Assembly: GCA_003284275.1 (NCBI GenBank)
Contig: QBVU01000002.1
Location: forward strand, 62,001-126,000
Direction of reading: 5' to 3'
DNA from: Pelagibacteraceae bacterium AG-313-A04
GTDB taxonomy: Bacteria; Pseudomonadota; Alphaproteobacteria; Pelagibacterales; Pelagibacteraceae
DNA length: 64,000 nucleotides
The notes under the pieces are model-generated. The model had not been told where the DNA came from. It was given only the letters and a program-made list of their open reading frames with translations, and did not search any database. Positions 29,938 to 38,006 of this stretch are shown here, one piece after another; position 1 is the first letter of the stretch, and every line of letters begins with the position of its first letter. The translations under genes were made by a program, and so were the position numbers.

Positions 29938-31296
29938 TTAATTTTTCCATTTATCTTTGAGTTTATTAATATTTTTCTTTGTTCCTTTTTTTATTTCATA
30001 AAAATTTTTCTTAATTTCATTATTTTTTGTTTCTATATTTCGGCAAATTTCAAACGCTTTATCAACGTCTGGTATTTTCATTTGTTCTATTTGATCAAGA
30101 TCTAAATCTTCGTGATTTAATTTTTGTAAAGCCTCATTTAATCTATTTATTGGATCTTGTTGATCTTTTTCCCGTGTCGATAAATTTTGTATTTTCTTTA
30201 TTACGTTAAGCACTTGTTCTTCTTTTTCCTCATGCCATTTTAATTCTCTTTCATCTGGATCAGTTATATTTGGATCAACATCCTCAAGTTTACCAATTTT
30301 TAATACATCTTTTTTTTGATTTTTAATCCATTTAGGTAATTGTCTTATTAAAAATCTATTATCTCCTACACCTAATTCACTTGTCTCTTTTATTTTAATA
30401 AAATTAAATGCAGCGTTTTTAATAATTCCAATCTCATTTTTTTCTATATTATGTTCAACTAGGAATTTATCGTTTTCAAATTTCGAAGTAATATTCTTAC
30501 CTAATTCCTCAAAAGACATCCATCTGTTAGATATTCTATTATAATCTCCTTTTACATTATTTTCCTCGAGAAACTCCTCCATTAATTTTATTGGCTCAAA
30601 AAATTCTAAATTAAATTTTTTTAAATTTTGTTTAAATTTTTTAGGATCAACATCGCCATAAGTTGGATCATCTTTTAAAAGTTCTTCTAAAGGTATGCCT
30701 GCTTTAAAGTATGAGTAATAAGTTAATGCTTTATTCATTTTACTATATTCTGACTTTCCGTCTCTATAAACCTGATATCTATTTTCTAGAATTGCTATAT
30801 CTTTTACTGTTGGTCTTTCTGGACTGTCTGATCCTGGAAGTATCACAACTTTTAATCTATTATATTTTTCGTTTGGATAATCTTTGCTTAATTCTTGAAA
30901 TGCCCATTTTCTTCTATTTCCATTAATTAAAAAACCATCTGCAGTCATAACTGCAGGCTCTGATTGGCCATCTTTTGCCAAAAGCTTTTTCAAATCCTGA
31001 TTTTTTTTTGGATCAGATTTTGAAATATAATCAGAAATTATTTTTTGTGTATCGTCACTGTTTTTATCTAATGACCCTTTAATTTTTTCATGAGATAGTA
31101 TTTGGTGCTTTATTCTTCCATTGTCTAATCTAAACTTGCAATATTCAACAGGAACTTCATATACTTCGGATTTTTTATCTTTAATTTTCCAATCTCTGTA
31201 TGGAATAACAAATTTAGCGCCTGTTGGGTTTTTTACTGAATTTATATCTTTTTCTTTAACTGGATTTATTTCAATTTGGCTTTGAACAATGGTCAT
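29938..31296 (-). CDS. ParB/sulfiredoxin-fold protein of the islet
   Basis: First gene of the islet operon, 452 residues. Residues about 45-180 look like a ParB/Srx domain: a preceding EPAVMTADG strand, GNRRKWAFQEL (126-136, matching the GxxRxxA nucleotide-binding motif) and AILENRYQVYRDGKSE (168-183, resembling the ParB ENxQR segment). A helical middle region and a very charged, coiled-coil-like C-terminus (about 380-452) follow. Related domains occur in ParB CTPases and in DNA-modification and defence loci (for example DndB- and DpdB-like proteins). No parA and no plasmid genes are nearby, so plasmid partition is unlikely. Confidence 0.75.
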   Translation of the reverse strand: MTIVQSQIEINPVKEKDINSVKNPTGAKFVIPYRDWKIKDKKSEVYEVPVEYCKFRLDNGRIKHQILSHEKIKGSLDKNSDDTQKIISDYISKSDPKKNQDLKKLLAKDGQSEPAVMTADGFLINGNRRKWAFQELSKDYPNEKYNRLKVVILPGSDSPERPTVKDIAILENRYQVYRDGKSEYSKMNKALTYYSYFKAGIPLEELLKDDPTYGDVDPKKFKQNLKKFNLEFFEPIKLMEEFLEENNVKGDYNRISNRWMSFEELGKNITSKFENDKFLVEHNIEKNEIGIIKNAAFNFIKIKETSELGVGDNRFLIRQLPKWIKNQKKDVLKIGKLEDVDPNITDPDERELKWHEEKEEQVLNVIKKIQNLSTREKDQQDPINRLNEALQKLNHEDLDLDQIEQMKIPDVDKAFEICRNIETKNNEIKKNFYEIKKGTKKNINKLKDKWKN

Positions 31297-31313
31297 AGTC
31301 TATTTCAAAATTA

Positions 31314-31342
31314 ATCTTAATCGATATATTTCTTTTTCTCAA
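31314..31342 (-). promoter_or_regulatory. Putative promoter of the islet operon
   Basis: On the minus strand TTGAGA (31342-31337) and TAAGAT (31319-31314) are 17 bases apart, leaving about 18 bases to the ATG at 31296. The GTGACGA pair (31345-31362) lies directly upstream of the -35 box, a position suited to an activator or an autoregulator. Confidence 0.5.
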
Positions 31343-31344
31343 CA

Positions 31345-31362
31345 GTGACGATTGAGTGACGA
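31345..31362. repeat. Paired GTGACGA repeat, distal end
   Basis: GTGACGA at 31345-31351 and 31356-31362, period 11 bp, with TTGA between. It mirrors the pair at 27170-27187 in sequence, spacing and orientation. It lies just upstream of the islet operon promoter and 43 bases inside the direct repeat. Recombinase arm sites or operator sites are both possible. Confidence 0.75.
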
Positions 31363-31405
31363 ATATGGGTTGTAATTTAAAAAAGATAGGATTTGCAGGG
31401 GAAAA

Positions 31406-31460
31406 AACCTATGACCCTCTCGGTGTAAACGAGATGCTCTACCAACTGAGCTAACCGCCC
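31406..31460 (-). pseudogene. Truncated tRNA-Val copy at the islet edge
   Basis: These 55 bases equal the 5' part of tRNA-Val, from G1 to the first T-loop bases, after which the sequence departs (TTTTCCCC in place of CGAGTCC). The 3' T-stem strand, the 3' acceptor strand and CCA are missing, so no mature tRNA can form. A weak promoter (TTTACT, 17 bases, TATATC, 31505-31477) upstream is probably the ancestral tRNA-Val promoter. Confidence 0.9.
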
Positions 31461-31470
31461 TATTAAATAA
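31406..31470. repeat. Direct repeat, distal copy (att-like)
   Basis: Perfect 65-bp partner of 27018-27082. Beyond 31470 chromosomal sequence resumes; inside 31406 is islet DNA. Recombination between the copies would excise 4388 bp and restore tRNA-Val with its former 5' flank. Confidence 0.92.
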
Positions 31471-31559
31471 AACCGAGATATACAATAAAAATTTTGTAAA
31501 GTAAAAAAGTATTTAAATTGTAGTGTAATTTATATAAATAGCAGTATTATTGGTCTTGT

Positions 31560-32090
31560 ATGATTTTAACTTGTAATTCATGCGATAAAAGATTTGTTGT
31601 TCCGGATGCAGCTATAACAGCTACTGGAAGAATGGTACAATGCGGTTCGTGTGGAAATAAATGGAAACAATTTCCTGAAGATGAAAGTAAAAAAACTAAA
31701 TCAGTTTCTACGACTAAAAAAATTGCTTCTAAACCTAAACCAGTTCAGCAGAGAATAAAAATACCAAAAAAAAAGGTGAAGAAGAGTAACGTAAAAAAAA
31801 CTAGAGAAATCAGTTTATACTCACCAGAATATTTAGCAAAAAAACATGGTATTAATTTAGATAATACAGAACAAAAAAAAACAATTAGTACCAAAGACAG
31901 AGTATCTTTTGGTTTTTACAACTCGCTTATTTTGTTTTTGATAATCATAATTGCTTTTTCAAAAGGGTTATATTTTTCACAAGAATTTATAGTTCAAAAT
32001 TTTCCATTCGCTGAATATTATTTAGACTATTTCTTTGAAAGTATAAGAAATTTATTTGAAATTTGGAAAAATTTAATTTCTAGTTATTAG
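31560..32090 (+). CDS. Zinc-ribbon (MJ0042-type) membrane protein
   Basis: The 176-residue protein begins MILTCNSCDKRFVVPD and QCGSCGNKWKQFP, a CxxC...CxxC zinc ribbon of the MJ0042 type common in alphaproteobacterial and myxobacterial proteins. A basic, Lys-rich linker (about 45-95) follows, then one membrane helix (about 122-140, YNSLILFLIIIIAF) and a short C-terminal domain. Function is unknown; the layout suggests a cytosolic zinc head tethered to the membrane. Its last 11 bases overlap the end of the convergent 850-residue gene. It is the first chromosomal gene after the islet. Confidence 0.75.
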   Translation: MILTCNSCDKRFVVPDAAITATGRMVQCGSCGNKWKQFPEDESKKTKSVSTTKKIASKPKPVQQRIKIPKKKVKKSNVKKTREISLYSPEYLAKKHGINLDNTEQKKTISTKDRVSFGFYNSLILFLIIIIAFSKGLYFSQEFIVQNFPFAEYYLDYFFESIRNLFEIWKNLISSY

Positions 32091-34632
32091 ACTCTAATTC
32101 TTTAATATTTATAAAATTATCAGACAAATTTGAGTTATTTTTTTTTATATCTTCATAAAAATTCCAAGCCAAAACCAAAAGAGTATTATTTTTATCTTTA
32201 ATAAATGATTTTTTTCTAATTGGTATTTTAACACCAGGTATATATTTATTATGTTTCAATTTATTATCTTCTACAATGAAATCAATTTCATTAGAAATTC
32301 CATAAAAATTTAATGCGGTTGATGCTTTTGCTGGTGCACCGTATCCGATAATTTTTTTACCATTTTTTTTAATTTTTTTTAAATTATTCAAAACATTTTC
32401 TCTGATCTTATAAACCTTGTTTCCAAAATTTTGATAAGTTTTATAATCTTTTATCCCAAAGTTTTCTTCCTCCTTGAGCATATTTTTTACACTTTTTTCA
32501 ATTTTTATCTTCTTATCTTTTTTTACGTAAACTCTTATTGAGCCTCCATGTGTTTCTATCTTTTCGGATTTATATATTTTTGCATCAAACTGTTTAAAAA
32601 AATAAACTAAAGAAGTTAAAGACCAATAATTATAATGTTCGTGATAAATATTATCAAAGGTAAAATCTTTTAGCGTATTCATCAGGTATTGAACTTCGAT
32701 AATTATAGTTCCTTTTTTACTAATTAAACTTAACATGCAATCTGCCATTTCTTTCAATTTATCGGAATGAGCAAATACATTAGATGCTAAAATTAAATCT
32801 GCATTTTTTTTTATTTTTTTAAGATTCTTTTTTTCTAAAAATCCATTAAAAGTTCTTATTTTATTCTTATTTGCTAATTTAGATAAGTTTTTAGCAGGCT
32901 CTATCCCTAAAACTTTTTTAAATCCCATCTCTATGAAGGGTTTAAGAGCAATCCCATCATTGCTACCTATATCTATAATATATGATTTTTTTTTATTAAG
33001 TTTTAGTTCCTTATAATATTTTTTTGCTGCATTAATAAAATGATCTCTGAAAATTTTTGAAGTAGATGAGGTGTAAAGATAATTCGAAAACATTTTTTTT
33101 GGTTCTACAGCTACAGATAATTGACAATTATGACATTTTTGACAATAGTTTACTTCTAAAGGATATAAATCGCTTTTTTCATCTTTTTTATTTATTAAAT
33201 TATTTGCCAGGGGTTGGTATCCAAGAGAGAGAACTCTTTTAAGATCAGTGCTACCACATGATCTGCACTCAAATTTATAACATTTTAATAATAATTCTTT
33301 TTCTTTTTCTTCTACAATTGTCTTTCTTATTGTATGAGTAATTCCATAATTTTCATGATCCCTTTCACCTCTTACAAGATTTAGAAACGTTGTGTCTTTC
33401 GTAAAAACCATTGTGTGAGCTACATTTGGTTTTATGACTGAAAGTTGACCTGCGTTTACCACTTGAGTTATTTTTGGAGCGTTTGGATTAATTATATCTT
33501 GAAATATCTCTATGATTTGCCCTTTAGTAAACAGACATTTTTGCTCTTGTTGTGGATGAAAATGATTGGCTCTCATCGATCCTTTTTTAGACTCAATTAA
33601 TCCAATCAAATTTATTGGCTCAGTCAGCTCGTGGTTACTTATCGCGCCTCTATTGTCTATAAAAAGATTATCACCGTCTTTTGCATACTCTAAATCTTTT
33701 GTTAAATTTTGCTTAGACCATTTTTGAATCATTTCTTTAATATTTTGATCTAAATTATAAAGAAATTTAAAACCTGTACTTAATAATTTTTTATTTGATA
33801 AAGAAAAACCTAAATTTGGAACTTCATCGTTGGTCTCTTTTAATAGTATTTTAGGATTATATTTTTTACAAATCCCAGCAACTGCTTTAACTGTAAGTGT
33901 TTCTTTTGTTAAATTAAAAACGTCTGAATTAATTTCATCTTTTTCTTCCATAAATTTAAAACATCGAGCTACATCTATCAGTGGCACAAGGCTTTTGATC
34001 TGTCTTCCACCGGCGAATAATTTTAGTGTTCCGTTTTGTGAAGTTATTTTTGAAAATAGATTGGGCATTATGTCAATTCTCATAGAGTCAGTTGAATAAC
34101 CGTATACTGAGCCAAGTCTCAAAATTACAAAATTTTTACCTGATTTCTTTAATTGATTTTCATTTATAGCTTTTGAGGTAGCGTAGGACAAAACAGGTTT
34201 CGTATTTTCATTTTCCTCTATATCAGTTTTAACCTCATTAATTCCCTCATAAACTACATGTGTAGAGGGAAAAATTATTTTACATTTATCATTTATAACA
34301 TCTAAAATATTTTGAGTTCCTTTTTCCGCAACTTCTTTTATCTTTTCGTCTTGTGATTTAGACGACTCACTTTTTGTTCTAGGAACATCTGTAATACCTG
34401 CCAAGTGATGCACAACGTCTGCGTCTTCGAAAAAGCTTTTTACCAAACTTTTGTCCAAAATATCACCTTGAACAAATTCCATATTCCAATTTCGAATCTG
34501 ATTTACTCTCTCAGAAATAAATCTATTATCTATAACAGTAATTTTATGATGCCAGCTTACGCCAGAATACAATTTACACAGTTCTGTGCCTATATAACCT
34601 AAACCGCCAGTTATGATGATTTTTTTTTTCAT
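32080..34632 (-). CDS. Fused NAD-dependent epimerase / cupin / C-methyltransferase, sugar modification
   Basis: One 850-residue frame joins three enzyme types. Residues 1-310 are a Rossmann epimerase/dehydratase (GGLGYIG, 9-15; YATSK, Tyr150 and Lys154). Residues 320-440 are a WxcM-like cupin (ANHFHPQQEQ, IKPNVAHTMVF), similar to sugar ketoisomerases. Residues 450-850 are a zinc-headed sugar C-methyltransferase (CRSCG and CQKCHNC, then the SAM motif IIDIGSNDG and a C-terminal GYGAPAKASTALNF domain). These are normally separate genes, so the protein probably makes an unusual branched or deoxy sugar for the cell surface. The order of reactions is inferred. A divergent glycosyltransferase lies 50 bp away. 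Confidence 0.85.
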   Translation of the reverse strand: MKKKIIITGGLGYIGTELCKLYSGVSWHHKITVIDNRFISERVNQIRNWNMEFVQGDILDKSLVKSFFEDADVVHHLAGITDVPRTKSESSKSQDEKIKEVAEKGTQNILDVINDKCKIIFPSTHVVYEGINEVKTDIEENENTKPVLSYATSKAINENQLKKSGKNFVILRLGSVYGYSTDSMRIDIMPNLFSKITSQNGTLKLFAGGRQIKSLVPLIDVARCFKFMEEKDEINSDVFNLTKETLTVKAVAGICKKYNPKILLKETNDEVPNLGFSLSNKKLLSTGFKFLYNLDQNIKEMIQKWSKQNLTKDLEYAKDGDNLFIDNRGAISNHELTEPINLIGLIESKKGSMRANHFHPQQEQKCLFTKGQIIEIFQDIINPNAPKITQVVNAGQLSVIKPNVAHTMVFTKDTTFLNLVRGERDHENYGITHTIRKTIVEEKEKELLLKCYKFECRSCGSTDLKRVLSLGYQPLANNLINKKDEKSDLYPLEVNYCQKCHNCQLSVAVEPKKMFSNYLYTSSTSKIFRDHFINAAKKYYKELKLNKKKSYIIDIGSNDGIALKPFIEMGFKKVLGIEPAKNLSKLANKNKIRTFNGFLEKKNLKKIKKNADLILASNVFAHSDKLKEMADCMLSLISKKGTIIIEVQYLMNTLKDFTFDNIYHEHYNYWSLTSLVYFFKQFDAKIYKSEKIETHGGSIRVYVKKDKKIKIEKSVKNMLKEEENFGIKDYKTYQNFGNKVYKIRENVLNNLKKIKKNGKKIIGYGAPAKASTALNFYGISNEIDFIVEDNKLKHNKYIPGVKIPIRKKSFIKDKNNTLLVLAWNFYEDIKKNNSNLSDNFINIKELESNN

Positions 34633-34682
34633 TTTATAGCGTTATATTTACTTATAATAACTTTTAATGTAACTCAATTATA

Positions 34683-35564
34683 ATGAAAATTATTGATTGC
34701 TTTATGTATTATGATGAAGATTTAGTTTTAGATATTCGACTTAATATACTTGACAAATATGTGTCTAATTTTGTGATTTGTGAAGCAAATTTTAATCATA
34801 ATGGAACAAACAGAGATCTTAAATTTGATATTAAGAAATTCGCAAAATTTAGAGAAAAAATAATTTATATACCTTTAAAACAGCAGCCTAAAAATTTAAG
34901 AATAGTTGAAAATCACGATAGTCGAGATTTAAAGAATTCTAAAATATTGGATAATGCTGTTTTGAGGGAAAATTTTCAAAGAAATTATTTACAAAATGAG
35001 ATACAAAAATTTGATGATGAAGATTTGATTATTATAAGCGATTTAGACGAAATTCCTAATCTTAAAAAATTTGATTATAATGCAAATATAACTTTTTTTG
35101 AACAAAAAATGTTTTTTTATAAGTTTAATTTAGTGCAGAAAAATTTTATTTGGTATGGTTCTAGAGCATGTAAAAAAAAACACCTAATTAATCCCCAATG
35201 GTTAAGAAATATTAGATCAAGGAAATATCCATTATGGAAATTAAATATTCTTTTCTCAAAGAAAAAATATAATAATGTGAATTTTATTAAAGGTGGGGGG
35301 TGGCATTTTTCTAACATTAAAAGGCCAGAAGAAATTGATTATAAAATGAAAAATTATTTACATCATCTTGAATATGAGGAAAGTGGACTAGGTGTGGAAA
35401 ATATTAAAAAAATAGTTTCAGAGAAAAAAGTAATTTATGATCACAGTGTTGATAAAAAAAGTAAAAAATGGAATTCAACGATCAAGTTATCAAAAGAAGA
35501 TGATAGCGAGTTACCTGAATTTATAACTAAAAATAAATCAATTTTTTCAGATTGGATTGATTAA
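34683..35564 (+). CDS. Family 17 (GT17)-like glycosyltransferase
   Basis: A 293-residue protein with MKIIDCFMYYDEDLVLDIRL at the N-terminus, FVICEANFNHNG, DLIIISDLDEIP (a DxD-like acidic motif, about 116-127) and GGGWHFSNI. These segments are typical of the GT17 family, related to beta-1,4-mannosyl-glycoprotein GlcNAc transferases, which in bacteria act in surface glycan synthesis. Donor and acceptor cannot be read from the sequence. It is transcribed divergently from the sugar-modifying fusion gene, which may supply its donor sugar. It ends 7 bp before the convergent lon gene. Confidence 0.82.
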   Translation: MKIIDCFMYYDEDLVLDIRLNILDKYVSNFVICEANFNHNGTNRDLKFDIKKFAKFREKIIYIPLKQQPKNLRIVENHDSRDLKNSKILDNAVLRENFQRNYLQNEIQKFDDEDLIIISDLDEIPNLKKFDYNANITFFEQKMFFYKFNLVQKNFIWYGSRACKKKHLINPQWLRNIRSRKYPLWKLNILFSKKKYNNVNFIKGGGWHFSNIKRPEEIDYKMKNYLHHLEYEESGLGVENIKKIVSEKKVIYDHSVDKKSKKWNSTIKLSKEDDSELPEFITKNKSIFSDWID

Positions 35565-35571
35565 AAATCGA

Positions 35572-37956
35572 TTAGTGAGTACTTAATTCCTCTTTTAATT
35601 TGTTTTTTTTAGACATCTGGTCTACTTCCACCCACTCAACTCTTTTTAAAGACTTGGTCAAAGCAACTTTTAAAACTTCGTCTACGTTTTTGACTGGAAT
35701 AACTTCAATTGAATCTAATACTGTTTTAGGAACTTCTATAAGATCTTTTTTATTTTCTACAGGTATTAAGACTTTTTTTATTCCAGCTCTATGAGCGGCC
35801 AACAATTTTTCCTTTAATCCACCAATTGGAAGCACCAGACCTCTCAAGGTGATTTCTCCTGTCATGGCAACATCTTTGTTTACCGGTATTTCAGTTATTG
35901 CTGATATTATAGAAGTAACCATACCTATCCCAGCTGAAGGACCATCTTTTGGTGTTGCACCTTCTGGAACATGAATGTGAAAATCTTTTTTATCGAAAAT
36001 TGGAGGAATGATTCCATAATCTAAGCTTTTTGATCTTATGTATGATTTTGCAGCTTTAACTGACTCTTGCATCACATCTCCAAGCTTCCCTGTAATTTGC
36101 ATTTTTCCCTTTCCAGGCATTACAGCTGACTCGATTTTTAATATTTCACCCCCAACCTCTGTCCAAGCTAAGCCTGTCACTACTCCAACTCTGTTCTCTT
36201 CTTCAATTTCTCCATAATTAAATTTTTGAACGCCTAAAAGATCTTTGAGATCTTTATCGTTAATAGGATTGTTTACCTTTTCATTGTTGTCAATTTTTTT
36301 AACTAATTTTCTCGCAATTTTTGATATCTCTCTCTCGAGATTTCTAACGCCAGACTCTCTTGTATAGTGTCTGATAATTTTTCTATTAATTTTTTCATCT
36401 ATCATCCACTCATCTTTTTTTAAGCCATTATTTTCACTTTGATTTGGTATCAAGAATTTCTGAGAAATATTAACTTTTTCGTCCTCTGTATATCCAGACA
36501 GTCTAATAACTTCCATTCTGTCTAAAAGCGGTGGAAGAATATTTAAGGTGTTGGCTGTCGTCACAAACATGACATCTGACAAATCATAATCGACCTCTAA
36601 ATAATGATCGTTAAATTCTTTATTCTGCTCAGGGTCTAAAGCTTCTAGTAAGGCTGAAGAAGGATCACCTCTATAATCGTTACCAACCTTGTCTATCTCA
36701 TCCAATAAAAAAAGGGGATTCTTCGTGCCAGCTTTTTTCATCATTTGAATTATTTTTCCAGGCAACGACCCAATGTATGTTCGTCTGTGCCCTCTTATTT
36801 CTGCCTCGTCCCTAATTCCTCCTAAGGAAATTCTTATAAATTTTCTATTAGTTGCTTTTGCTATTGACTTTCCTAGAGATGTTTTGCCTACACCCGGAGG
36901 GCCTACTAAGCATAAAATTGGGCCTTTCATCTTTTGAATTCTTTTTTGTACAGCTAAAAACTCGATTATCCTCTCTTTTACTTTTTCAAGGCCATAATGA
37001 TCCTCATCAAGAATCTTTTGAGCATTATTTAAATCAGTATTGATTTTAGATTTTTGAGACCAAGGCAGTTCTGTCATCCAATCAAGATAATTTCTTACAA
37101 CTGTTGCTTCAGCTGACATAGGACTCATAGATTTTAATTTTTTTAATTCGGACAAACATTTTTCTTTGGCAAGCTTAGGCATTTTTGCATCATTAATCGC
37201 TTTAGAAATTGATGATAATTCATCTTTCCCTTCATCAATTTCACCTAATTCTTTTTGAATAGCTTTAAGCTGTTCATTTAAGTAGTATTCTCTTTGAGTT
37301 TTCTCCATTTGATTTTTTACTCTACCTCTTATTTTTTTCTCTACAGAAAGTACGCTAGTTTCTTTTTCTATTAATTGATGAATTTTTTCTAATCTTTTTT
37401 TAAGATCAAGAATTTCAAGAAGTTCCTGTTTTTCAAAAATTTGTATATTTAAGTTTGAGGAAATATTGTTTGCAATTTGAGAAGGATTTTTTAAATTTTT
37501 AAAATTGACTGATCCTTCGCTGAGATCTCTTTTGTTTAAAACTTGTAACTTATCAAATTTTTTAACAAGCCCTAAAGCTAATGGCTCAAGATCTTTTGAA
37601 ATATTTTGATCTTCACAAATTTCAACTTCACAACTTAAAAAATCATTTTTATCGTCTTTATAGTTTATAATTTTAATTCTTTTTTCACCTTCAACTAAAA
37701 CTTTTACTGTCCCGTCTGGAAGTCTTAAAAGCTGTAAGACTTTACTCAAGCAGCCATACTGATAAAGGTCTTTACCAGTTGGATCGTCTATTTCGGAGTT
37801 TTTTTGGGTTATTAAAACAATAGATTTATCCGTTTTCATTACTTCTTGTAATGCTTTAATAGATTTTTCTCTTCCAACAAAAAGGGGTACCACCATTGAT
37901 GGGAAAATCACTATATCTCTCAATGGCAAGAGAGGTTTCAGATATGATGCCTTCAT
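35572..37956 (-). CDS. lon: ATP-dependent protease Lon
   Basis: Lon degrades misfolded and regulatory proteins. The 794 residues show the N-terminal substrate domain ([21 protein letters not shown]), the AAA+ module with Walker [12 protein letters not shown] (about 352-362), [13 protein letters not shown] (Walker B), and the C-terminal peptidase with the catalytic Ser in PKDGPSAGI and the Lys in [17 protein letters not shown]. Length is normal. It is followed, on the same strand, by nothing but the convergent glycosyltransferase, and preceded by clpX 50 bp upstream, so lon is likely the last gene of the tig-clpP-clpX-lon block. Confidence 0.97.
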   Translation of the reverse strand: MKASYLKPLLPLRDIVIFPSMVVPLFVGREKSIKALQEVMKTDKSIVLITQKNSEIDDPTGKDLYQYGCLSKVLQLLRLPDGTVKVLVEGEKRIKIINYKDDKNDFLSCEVEICEDQNISKDLEPLALGLVKKFDKLQVLNKRDLSEGSVNFKNLKNPSQIANNISSNLNIQIFEKQELLEILDLKKRLEKIHQLIEKETSVLSVEKKIRGRVKNQMEKTQREYYLNEQLKAIQKELGEIDEGKDELSSISKAINDAKMPKLAKEKCLSELKKLKSMSPMSAEATVVRNYLDWMTELPWSQKSKINTDLNNAQKILDEDHYGLEKVKERIIEFLAVQKRIQKMKGPILCLVGPPGVGKTSLGKSIAKATNRKFIRISLGGIRDEAEIRGHRRTYIGSLPGKIIQMMKKAGTKNPLFLLDEIDKVGNDYRGDPSSALLEALDPEQNKEFNDHYLEVDYDLSDVMFVTTANTLNILPPLLDRMEVIRLSGYTEDEKVNISQKFLIPNQSENNGLKKDEWMIDEKINRKIIRHYTRESGVRNLEREISKIARKLVKKIDNNEKVNNPINDKDLKDLLGVQKFNYGEIEEENRVGVVTGLAWTEVGGEILKIESAVMPGKGKMQITGKLGDVMQESVKAAKSYIRSKSLDYGIIPPIFDKKDFHIHVPEGATPKDGPSAGIGMVTSIISAITEIPVNKDVAMTGEITLRGLVLPIGGLKEKLLAAHRAGIKKVLIPVENKKDLIEVPKTVLDSIEVIPVKNVDEVLKVALTKSLKRVEWVEVDQMSKKNKLKEELSTH

Positions 37957-38006
37957 GAAATTATAATATGGCTATTAATAGACTAATTTCAAGAAACAAA
38001 TTTTAA

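Larger units (their letters stand above)
27083..31470. mobile_element. tRNA-Val-integrated islet with a three-gene operon
   Basis: The unit of 4388 bp lies between two perfect 65-bp copies of tRNA-Val 5' sequence. It carries three genes read toward the tRNA (ParB-like, SNF2-type helicase, DUF3883-type) and no integrase, transposase, replication or conjugation gene. Paired GTGACGA repeats sit near both ends. Integration by a helper tyrosine recombinase acting in trans, or loss of a resident integrase, would explain this. The boundaries are seen directly; the mechanism is inferred. Confidence 0.85.

Noticed and set aside
27191-31296. Assigning the islet to DISARM, Dpd or Dnd
   Set aside because: No methyltransferase, transglycosylase, desulfurase or other signature genes of those systems are present; only individual domain types are shared.
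29938-31296. Plasmid partition locus (parB)
   Set aside because: No parA, no replication gene, and the ParB-like gene is the head of a helicase operon inside a tRNA-bounded islet.
31406-31460. Second functional tRNA-Val gene
   Set aside because: The 3' T-stem strand, acceptor strand and CCA are missing.
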